Part shown: piece after piece, positions 7,768 through 14,109 of the stretch | Position numbering within the stretch: the stretch's first letter is position 1 | How the letters are laid out: each line of letters starts with the position of its first letter | Source: Flavobacterium psychrophilum | Lineage (GTDB): Bacteria > Bacteroidota > Bacteroidia > Flavobacteriales > Flavobacteriaceae | Direction: 5' to 3' | DNA: 30,809 bases | Assembly: GCA_022729635.1 (NCBI GenBank) | Contig: DZAU01000003.1 | Coordinates: 23,831-54,639, forward strand | Translations under genes and position numbers: made by a program | The notes under the pieces: model-generated | What the model was told of the DNA's origin: nothing | The model's database searches: none | What the model saw: only the letters and a program-made list of their open reading frames with translations

Positions 7768-9186
7768 ATGAAAAATATAATAAAAAATAGCTTCGTCATT
7801 ATAATGTCAATTGGTTTGTTTTCCGGCTGTGTGAATGATACTTATGATACTCCAAAGTTCGGTGACTGTGTAGATCCGGGCTTAACTAAAAATAAAGAAG
7901 TAGCCGATATTTATGCCGTTGCAATAAATCCAGTACCTGACCCAATAACAGGAATTCCAAATACCCCTACTTATACTGCCGATGACATAATCGAAGCCTA
8001 CGTAATTTCAAGTGACGAAGGTGGAAATTTTTACAAAAGCATGTATTTCCAACCTACAGATGGCTCAAAAGGATTTAATCTTTCGTTAGATGAAGCTAAC
8101 CTTTATACCAAAAACTTTCAACCAGGGAAGAAAGTGTTTTTAAAAATGAAAGGTTTGGCTTTTGGTAATCCAAACAACCGTTATGCAAGAGGATTGGTTT
8201 TTGGCGCACCTCCAACAGAACAATATGATGTGGATAGAGTTCCAACTTTAGAATATCCAAAACACCTTATCGCTTCTTGTGATATCGTGAGTGAGGAAGA
8301 CATTGTTCACAAAATCACTTTAGCGCAAGCCTTTAGCGATACGTATTTAAATACTTTGGTCGAAATTGACAATGTTCAATTTACAGATGAAGCTGCCGGA
8401 GGAACTTATGATTCGAATAGAACAGATGAATATGACTCCAGTATTTACATTACTGATGGTGGAACCAAAAATTTAACCATTAGAACAAGCCGATTTGCCA
8501 ATTTTGCAGGTCGTATAGTTCCTTCAGGCAAAGGAAAATTAAGAGGAGTTCTAACTAAATATAACACTACTTATCAAATTATAATGAGAACCGAACGTGA
8601 TGCGAATATGCCAAATCCAAGAGTAGATTATACTCCTGCAATCATTGGTACAAATTCTACCGTTTTCCCAGCAACAGTAAACGAAACTTTCGAAAGTTAC
8701 ACCTCGTCTCCATCTCAAACTAATTTTCCAAATTACATTAATGACGCAGTTGTTGGTTCTAGATATTGGGAAGTAAAAACCTTTAGTTCTAATAAATACC
8801 TTCAACTGTCATCATTTGGATCTGGCGGAGCTAATAATACTTATTTGTTTGTTCCGGTAAATATGACCGCTGCCAATAATTTCTCTTTTAAATCCAATGT
8901 TGGTTATTGGAACGGAAAAGTATTGAATGTATATTATGTTCTAGCGACAGATTATACCCCTGGAGGGAAAGTTGATGTTACAAAAATGACTAATATTACT
9001 TCAAATTTTACCATTCCTACAACACCTACTTCTGGTTATGGAACTTCTTTCATATCAAGTGGTAATTACTCCATTCCGGCAACTGTAACCGGCAATGGTT
9101 ATTTCGTATTTGAATATGCAGGAAATGCAAACGCTTTTCCAGCCGTTACAACAACTTTACAACTAGATAATATAACAGTAAATTAA
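7768..9186 (+). CDS. DUF5689-type surface lipoprotein
   Basis: A 472-residue predicted lipoprotein. The lipobox FSGC places the lipidated Cys at residue 21 (MKNIIKNSFVIIMSIGLFSGC). Residues about 40-285 resemble DUF5689 domains found beside Bacteroidota TonB receptors (YTADDIIEAYVISSDEGGNFYKSMYFQ..., later LVEIDNVQF... and RGVLTKYNTTYQIIMRTERD); that domain is reminiscent of OB-fold modules of secreted nucleases. The C-terminal 300-472 looks like a beta-sandwich of the 'choice-of-anchor' kind (NETFESYTSS..., FSFKSNVGYWNGKVLNVYYVL...). It lies 12 bases behind the receptor gene and ahead of a strong terminator, so the two form one operon. A partner role in substrate capture at the outer membrane is inferred. 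Confidence 0.78.
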   Translation: MKNIIKNSFVIIMSIGLFSGCVNDTYDTPKFGDCVDPGLTKNKEVADIYAVAINPVPDPITGIPNTPTYTADDIIEAYVISSDEGGNFYKSMYFQPTDGSKGFNLSLDEANLYTKNFQPGKKVFLKMKGLAFGNPNNRYARGLVFGAPPTEQYDVDRVPTLEYPKHLIASCDIVSEEDIVHKITLAQAFSDTYLNTLVEIDNVQFTDEAAGGTYDSNRTDEYDSSIYITDGGTKNLTIRTSRFANFAGRIVPSGKGKLRGVLTKYNTTYQIIMRTERDANMPNPRVDYTPAIIGTNSTVFPATVNETFESYTSSPSQTNFPNYINDAVVGSRYWEVKTFSSNKYLQLSSFGSGGANNTYLFVPVNMTAANNFSFKSNVGYWNGKVLNVYYVLATDYTPGGKVDVTKMTNITSNFTIPTTPTSGYGTSFISSGNYSIPATVTGNGYFVFEYAGNANAFPAVTTTLQLDNITVN

Positions 9187-9204
9187 TTATTTACAAACAA
9201 ACCC

Positions 9205-9237
9205 AAAAGGCTTCCGTTTTTAAAGGAGGCCTTTTTT
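9205..9237 (+). terminator. Hairpin terminator after the TonB receptor operon
   Basis: AAAAGGCTTCC (9205-9215) pairs with GGAGGCCTTTT (9225-9235) with one wobble, followed by Ts to 9237. It separates the receptor/DUF5689 pair from the endonuclease gene, whose ATG is only 20 bases further on. Some read-through into that gene is therefore possible. Confidence 0.8.
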
Positions 9238-9257
9238 ATTCTTTAAATTTCATTCCA

Positions 9258-11222
9258 ATGAAAAATATCTTCACACTACTCCTTTTTGTTTTCAGCTATA
9301 TCGCTTCTGGTCAAGTAATCATCAACGAATTGGATTGCGACACTCCAAGTACTGACGACAAAGAATTTATTGAACTGAAATCAGCTTCTCCAAATTTTCC
9401 GCTTGACGGTTATGTTTTGGTTTTCTTCAACGGAAATGCCACTTCATCAACAGCAAATCAAAGTTATTACACCATAGATTTAGATGGATTGACCACCGAT
9501 GTCAATGGAATAATTCTCCTTGGAAATTCACTAATTTCACCAGTTCCAGACAAAATATTCTCAGACAACATCATCCAAAACGGTGCTGATGGTGTAGGGC
9601 TTTATCTAGGAAGTTCATCCGATTTCCCGGAATTTACCTTGGCAACAACCACAAATTTAGTAAATGCTTTGATGTATGATACGAATGATGCCGATGCCAC
9701 AGCTTTGATGGGTTTATTAGGTGTTACCACACAATATAACGAAGGACAAAATAGCCTTCAAACAACACAATCCATCCAAAGAAAAAATGATGGAACATTC
9801 GAAACCAAAAACCCAACTCCTGGCGCAAATAATGATGGAAGTGGCATCGTTTTCAACGGAATCACAATAACTGCCGACACAGCCAACAAAAATGAAGGAG
9901 ATATTTTCTCCATCACTTTCACATCACAAACTAATGTAAGCAATGATTTGGTGTTTAATTTCACTTTAAATAATTCCACGTTCACGACTGCTGATTTTAC
10001 CGGAAACACTACTGTTCTCATTCCATCGGGTTCCAATACTTTCACAACAAACATTTCACTTACTGACGATATTTTAGACGAAGGAGATGAAACTTTAAAA
10101 ATAAAAATTGGCACAATTCCATCTCAATACAAACGCCTCAATGACAATATCGGAATTCGGGTTATCGACAATGATTTTACTGTTGCATCTTATGGAACGC
10201 CATTAAACCCAACTTTTGGTGTCGTTTCCAGTACAGCTCCTATGGGTTATTATGATGCTCTCGAAGGACTTTCGGGAGCTGCTTTAAAACAAGCCGTTCA
10301 GGATATTATTGCCAATCCGGCTGTAGTTCACGCACACAATTATGGTGACATTACTGATATACTAAAAATAGCCGATCAAAATCCTTTAAATAGCAACGAA
10401 GTTTGGTTGATGTATGTAGAACAACCCCGTTCCAAACTAGAATTTCAAGACACGGGAATTAATACCGGAAAATGGAATCGCGAACACATTTATCCACAAT
10501 CGCGTGGCGGTTATTCTAGTGGAACATCAAGCACTCCTGACGGAATAAATGTCTGGTTACCCACAAATGCTGACGATATTCTTGCCGGACATGCCGATGC
10601 ACATCATCTTCGTGCCGAAGATGGTGCAGAAAACAGTTTACGAAGCAATAAAGATTACGGATTAACTGGCTATGATGGTCCAAGCGGAACGATGGGTTCG
10701 TGGAAAGGCGATGTGGCTCGTTCCGTTTTTTATATGGCGGTTCGGTACAATGCTTTGAGCGTTGTCAATGGCGATATTCCTGATACAACTGTCGGGCAAT
10801 TGGGCGATTTGGCTTCCTTATTATTGTGGAATGGCATAGATCCTTCGGATGATTTTGAAATGAACAGAAATAATTATATTTACACTTGGCAAGTAAACAG
10901 AAATCCGTTTATTGATTATCCAGATTTGGCTAATTATATTTGGGGAGCTAAAGTGGGTCAAGCTTGGCATTCCAGTTTATCAACGAGTGAATTTTTAAAT
11001 TTGAAGGTAAATCTGTATCCAAATCCAGCCAAAAAATCAATTACCATTTCGGGTTTGAATGAAAAGGCAACAATCGAAATTTATACTGTAAATGGCGAAA
11101 AAATACTAAACACGACATTCACTGGCGAAACCAAATTGAACATCGATTTCCCGTCAGGAATTTATTTTGCCAAAATTAATTCCGAAAATAAAACAATTGT
11201 AAAAAAGTTACTCATTGAATAA
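9258..11222 (+). CDS. T9SS-secreted endonuclease I with lamin-tail and Calx-beta-like domains
   Basis: A 654-residue exported nuclease. The signal peptide is residues 1-19 (YIASGQ). Domains in order: a lamin-tail-like domain at about 19-175 (VIINELDCDTPSTDDKEFIEL...), a Calx-beta-like domain at about 197-308 (DDILDEGDETLKIKI... RVIDND), an endonuclease I (EndA/Vvn/NucM) domain at about 325-560, and a T9SS type A sorting domain at about 580-654 (NLYPNPAKKSITISG ... IYFAKINSENKTIVKKLLIE). Catalytic signatures: WNREH at 406-410 with Glu409 and His410, HHLR at 449-452 followed by NSLRSNKDYG, and GDVARSVFYMAVRY from 484. This family cuts DNA and often RNA non-specifically. The protein should be secreted or surface-bound, which supports an extracellular nucleic acid diet. 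It is followed by the S66 peptidase gene after 4 bases. Confidence 0.93.
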   Translation: MKNIFTLLLFVFSYIASGQVIINELDCDTPSTDDKEFIELKSASPNFPLDGYVLVFFNGNATSSTANQSYYTIDLDGLTTDVNGIILLGNSLISPVPDKIFSDNIIQNGADGVGLYLGSSSDFPEFTLATTTNLVNALMYDTNDADATALMGLLGVTTQYNEGQNSLQTTQSIQRKNDGTFETKNPTPGANNDGSGIVFNGITITADTANKNEGDIFSITFTSQTNVSNDLVFNFTLNNSTFTTADFTGNTTVLIPSGSNTFTTNISLTDDILDEGDETLKIKIGTIPSQYKRLNDNIGIRVIDNDFTVASYGTPLNPTFGVVSSTAPMGYYDALEGLSGAALKQAVQDIIANPAVVHAHNYGDITDILKIADQNPLNSNEVWLMYVEQPRSKLEFQDTGINTGKWNREHIYPQSRGGYSSGTSSTPDGINVWLPTNADDILAGHADAHHLRAEDGAENSLRSNKDYGLTGYDGPSGTMGSWKGDVARSVFYMAVRYNALSVVNGDIPDTTVGQLGDLASLLLWNGIDPSDDFEMNRNNYIYTWQVNRNPFIDYPDLANYIWGAKVGQAWHSSLSTSEFLNLKVNLYPNPAKKSITISGLNEKATIEIYTVNGEKILNTTFTGETKLNIDFPSGIYFAKINSENKTIVKKLLIE

Positions 11223-11226
11223 AAAT

Positions 11227-12228
11227 ATGCAAGTTAATCGGTTTTCATTTATAGAAAGGAATGCTGTTTTTTATAAACTTCTAATGCTTATTTTTGTGTT
11301 ACAATTTTCAAACATTCAAGCCCAAATACAAATGAAAATACCGCCTAGTTTACAAAAAGGAGATACGATAGTTATTTTGGCGACAGCCCGAAAAAACATC
11401 GATGACAATCTAAAACCAGCCATAGATTTACTGCACAGTTGGGGATTGGAAGTCGTTATCGGGAAAACAATTGGTTTAGACAATAATCAGTTAGCGGGAA
11501 CCGATGCACAACGCGCCGAAGATTTTCAACATCAACTTGATAACCCAAATATCAAAGCCATTTGGTGTGTAAAAGGCGGTTATGGAACAGTACGAATGAT
11601 AGATTTATTGGACTTTACAAAATTCAAACAAAATCCAAAATGGATTGTTGGCTTTAGCGATGTTACAGTACTTCACAGTTATATAAATAAAATGAATATT
11701 GCTACCATTCACGGTCCAATGCCAATAACTGTCGAAAGGGCAACTCCCGAAACTATTGAAAGTTTGAGAAAAGCACTTTTTGGCGAAAGCCTGAAATATG
11801 AAATTCCTTTTGATGCTGCCAATAAACTAGGAAATGCCAAAGGCGAAATCGTGGGCGGAAATTTATCTATTTTATACAGTTTGATGGGTTCCAATGCCCA
11901 AATAGATTGCAAGGGAAAAATTCTTTTTATCGAAGATATCGATGAATATTTATACCATATCGACCGAATGATGATGAGCCTGAAACGCTGCGGTTGCTTT
12001 GATGATTTAAACGGTTTGATTGTTGGCGGAATGACAAAAATGAGAGACAACGACATTCCTTGGGGGAAAAATGCCAACCAAATTATTGAAGAAATAACCA
12101 GAAAATATTCGTTCCCGATTGTTTATAATTTTCCCGCAGGACATTTTCGTGACAACAGAGCCTTGATTTTTGGCAAACAGGTTTCATTGGAATTAGGTGC
12201 TGAAACTTCTAAATTGACTTTTGAGTAA
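11227..12228 (+). CDS. S66 LD-carboxypeptidase (murein tetrapeptide carboxypeptidase)
   Basis: A serine peptidase of family S66 that removes the terminal D-Ala from peptidoglycan tetrapeptides during cell-wall recycling. With the ATG at 11227 it has 333 residues. Motifs: IWCVKGGYGTVRMIDLLDF at 112-130, the nucleophile Ser144 in VGFSDVTVL, Glu236 in LFIEDIDEY, and His306 in PAGHFRDNRALIFG. These three match the S66 Ser-Glu-His set. An unusual N-terminus of about 35 residues contains a hydrophobic stretch (14-33, ending NIQAQ) that looks like a signal peptide, so the enzyme may be exported. A TTG four codons earlier (11215) overlaps the endonuclease stop; the ATG is the better start. The 4-base gap suggests co-transcription with the nuclease, perhaps by chance. 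Confidence 0.9.
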   Translation: MQVNRFSFIERNAVFYKLLMLIFVLQFSNIQAQIQMKIPPSLQKGDTIVILATARKNIDDNLKPAIDLLHSWGLEVVIGKTIGLDNNQLAGTDAQRAEDFQHQLDNPNIKAIWCVKGGYGTVRMIDLLDFTKFKQNPKWIVGFSDVTVLHSYINKMNIATIHGPMPITVERATPETIESLRKALFGESLKYEIPFDAANKLGNAKGEIVGGNLSILYSLMGSNAQIDCKGKILFIEDIDEYLYHIDRMMMSLKRCGCFDDLNGLIVGGMTKMRDNDIPWGKNANQIIEEITRKYSFPIVYNFPAGHFRDNRALIFGKQVSLELGAETSKLTFE

Positions 12229-12235
12229 TCTTTTT

Positions 12236-12464
12236 GCCACGAAGGCGCAAAGGCACAAATTAAAATAGCTGTTTTTGAGATAATTTAATCCGTTCGATAT
12301 CCTGTTTTCTTTATGAATTTGCAACTTTGCCTCAAAATGTTTAATCAAAAAATGTTATTATAAATTTCTACCTCGAAGGGGCAAATTTTCAAATTAATGC
12401 AGCCTTTTGAGATAATTTATAAGTTCAATAACTTATTTTCTTTGTGACTTTGCGCCTTCGTGGC
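12236..12464. repeat. Duplicated palindromic repeat (GCCACGAAGGCGCAAAG family)
   Basis: The outer arms are 24 bases each (12236-12259 and 12441-12464) and match at 23 positions in inverted orientation; the left arm begins GCCACGAAGGCGCAAAG. Inside are a second, degraded right arm (about 12308-12333) and a degraded left arm (about 12372-12395). The copies also share GAGATAATTTA and TTTTCTTT blocks. The region therefore reads as two tandem units of about 95-100 bases, each an imperfect palindrome. Similar 'cacgaaggcgcaaaggcac' sequences are common in flavobacterial spacers. No gene is present. Confidence 0.72.
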
Positions 12465-12521
12465 AATATTATATTTACAAACACCAAATCTAAAATCGTT
12501 AATCTTCAATCTAAAATCAAA

Positions 12522-12881
12522 ATGGCCGAACACAACGAATTAGGAAAACTAGGAGAAGAATTAGCCGTTGAATTTCTGCAAAAAAACGGCTATGAAATTC
12601 TGGAAACCAATTGGACTTTCCAGAAAGCCGAAATCGACATTATTGCCAAAAAAGAAAATACACTCGCCGTTGTTGAGGTAAAAACCCGCTCTTCACTGGA
12701 TTTTGGTTTGCCTCAGGATTTTGTAAAACCAAAGAAAATCCAACTTTTGGTTAAAGCCGTAAACGAATATGTGGTTTCCAATAATCTGGATATTGAAGTC
12801 CGTTTCGATATTATTGCCGTTCATAAAGAAGGTAAAACCCTGAATATAGAACATTTAGTAGATGCTTTTTATCATTTTTAA
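12522..12881 (+). CDS. YraN family (UPF0102) nuclease-fold protein
   Basis: A 119-residue cytoplasmic protein of the YraN/UPF0102 family, which has the fold of Holliday-junction resolvases and restriction endonucleases but no firmly assigned role. Signatures: HNELGKLGEELAVEFL at the start, then KAEIDIIAKK with Glu37 and Asp39, and VVEVKTRSS with Glu52 and Lys54. Together these form the E-D-ExK nuclease-like site. I place the start at the ATG at 12522. A longer reading from a GTG at 12444 would add 26 residues encoded by a palindromic repeat, and the family begins just before HNELGK-like sequence. It is a single gene, followed by the promoter of the next gene. Confidence 0.9.
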   Translation: MAEHNELGKLGEELAVEFLQKNGYEILETNWTFQKAEIDIIAKKENTLAVVEVKTRSSLDFGLPQDFVKPKKIQLLVKAVNEYVVSNNLDIEVRFDIIAVHKEGKTLNIEHLVDAFYHF

Positions 12882-12901
12882 CATAAATTTTTAGTGTTGC
12901 A

Positions 12902-12933
12902 TTTGTAACAAATTGTTTTTTTACTTATCTTTG
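12902..12933 (+). promoter_or_regulatory. Promoter for the ACT-like protein gene
   Basis: TTTG (12902-12905), 20 bases, then TATCTTTG (12926-12933). This fits the Bacteroidota housekeeping consensus TTTG-n(17-23)-TAnnTTTG. The leader to the ATG at 13026 would be about 85 bases. Confidence 0.7.
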
Positions 12934-13025
12934 TGACGGTCGTTTGTTATATAGTTTTAATAGCTTGCTGTTTTATTCAAATAAATAACATTTTTTGCGG
13001 CTTTATCAATTAACACTCCATAATT

Positions 13026-13682
13026 ATGAAAACCGTTTCTTCAATTGTAGAAAATTACATCAAAACAAAGCCTTTTTTATTGAATGCATTGTCTCTTGGA
13101 ATAATCAATTTGACCTCGCTTTCCAGAAATATAATGGTCGAATTAGAGGCTGATTTTGGCAAAGAAGTGAAGCAAGGCGCCGTAGTTATGGCGCTAAAAA
13201 GACTAACCGAAGAATTAGATTTTAGACTCAATCACAAAATCAATAAAGTCATAAAAAATATTGGCGAAATCACCGTTCGTTCCTCCCTAACCGATTATAC
13301 TTTTGCAGCATCGGAAACCGTTTTAAACAAACAAGCCGATTTAATTACGGATATCAACGTTTTTCCGGACATTTTTTATACTTCTTCACGTGGTGTAAAC
13401 GAAACCAATATTGTTGTTAGTAACAGCGTAAATTACTTGGTTGACAAGCATTTTTCCAATGAAAAACTGATTCAAAAACTGGAAAATCTGGCTTCAATAA
13501 CCGTGAAATTACCAAAAGAAAATATTGCAGTTCCGGGAATTTATTACTTTATTTTTCAGCGTTTGGCCTGGGAAGGAATCATCATCAACGAAGTAATTTC
13601 GACTTCAAATGAATTCACCATTTTAGTAAGTGAAGACGAAGTGGATGTGGCGTTTAAAGTAATTAAGGATTTGAAGAATTAA
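13026..13682 (+). CDS. Uncharacterised protein with ACT-like C-terminal domain
   Basis: A 218-residue soluble protein without signal peptide or membrane segment. I do not recognise a named family for the whole. The last 75 residues look like an ACT domain: VKLPKENIAVPGIYYFIFQRLAWEGIIINEVISTSNEFTILVSEDEVDVAFKVIKDL, split by a predicted helix. The 'GIxIxEVISTSNEFTILVSEDEVDxAFKVIKDL' run mirrors the C-terminal repeat of aspartate kinases, where such domains bind amino acids. Residues 1-65 (FLLNALSLGIINLTSLSRNI... GAVVMALKRL) are helical and may be a winged-helix-like module, which would suit an amino-acid-responsive regulator. No kinase domain is present. It has its own promoter and terminator. 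Domain call moderate, function unknown. Confidence 0.72.
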   Translation: MKTVSSIVENYIKTKPFLLNALSLGIINLTSLSRNIMVELEADFGKEVKQGAVVMALKRLTEELDFRLNHKINKVIKNIGEITVRSSLTDYTFAASETVLNKQADLITDINVFPDIFYTSSRGVNETNIVVSNSVNYLVDKHFSNEKLIQKLENLASITVKLPKENIAVPGIYYFIFQRLAWEGIIINEVISTSNEFTILVSEDEVDVAFKVIKDLKN

Positions 13683-13702
13683 TATTTCTTCTTATATATT
13701 TT

Positions 13703-13739
13703 AAAGCTTCCAGCTTTTTAAAGACTGGAAGCTTTTTTT
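13703..13739 (+). terminator. Hairpin terminator after the ACT-like gene
   Basis: A perfect 11-bp stem, AAAGCTTCCAG (13703-13713) and CTGGAAGCTTT (13725-13735), with an 11-base loop and a T-run to 13739. It is well placed, 20 bases after the stop. Confidence 0.88.
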
Positions 13740-13818
13740 GTTTTTCTAATATTTCGGTTTTTGTTTAGTATTTCAATACTTGATTTTTGACTATTTAACC
13801 TAAATTAATTAGTTGTTT

Positions 13819-14049
13819 TTATTGCAAATGCCAGTTTTTAAATTTATTCATTACGGTTTTGTGACTAATAAATTCGTCTTTTTCTGCTTGTTTTAAACCG
13901 ATTTCAATTTCCTGTTTTTCTTCTGAACCTAAATCGTCAAACCAGTCCCTTTTGCTGGTTTTTAAAATAATTTCAAGTTTTTCCAACAAACTTTCGTCAA
14001 TTGTAGTCAACTCTTGAATGAAATTATATTTTCTTGTTGCTAAATTCAT
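13819..14049 (-). CDS. Solitary antitoxin-like protein (addiction-module component type)
   Basis: A 76-residue charged, helical protein: MNLATRKYNFIQELTTIDES ... DWFDDLGSEEKQEIEIGLKQ ... EFISHKTVMNKFKNW. The N-terminal 'MNLxTRKxNFIQEL' and the C-terminal 'IExGLKQaExdEfIShkxVMxKFKxW' are typical of small Bacteroidota antitoxins that pair with RelE/ParE toxins. No toxin gene overlaps or follows it: between its stop and the terminator at 13703-13739 there is no reading frame of suitable size, and mfd lies upstream. It may be an orphan antitoxin left after toxin loss, or may act with a toxin elsewhere. A TACATTTG -7-like box (14070-14077) sits about 20 bases upstream. Confidence 0.72.
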   Translation of the reverse strand: MNLATRKYNFIQELTTIDESLLEKLEIILKTSKRDWFDDLGSEEKQEIEIGLKQAEKDEFISHKTVMNKFKNWHLQ

Positions 14050-14069
14050 AACTTAAAATTTTAGTCTAA

Positions 14070-14077
14070 CAAATGTA
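14070..14077 (-). promoter_or_regulatory. Possible -7 box for the antitoxin-like gene
   Basis: Minus strand TACATTTG matches TAnnTTTG in the 60-base gap after mfd. No -33 element was seen; it would give a very short leader. Confidence 0.3.
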
Positions 14078-14109
14078 TAAATTTTGTTTCATTAACTAAT
14101 GAAAATAAA

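Noticed and set aside
11215..11226. TTG start for the LD-carboxypeptidase overlapping the endonuclease stop.
   Set aside because: An in-frame ATG lies only four codons later, and the signal-like sequence is intact from it.
12444..12521. Earlier GTG start for the YraN-family gene.
   Set aside because: The added 26 residues come from a palindromic repeat and are not part of the family. The ATG at 12522 gives the normal N-terminus.
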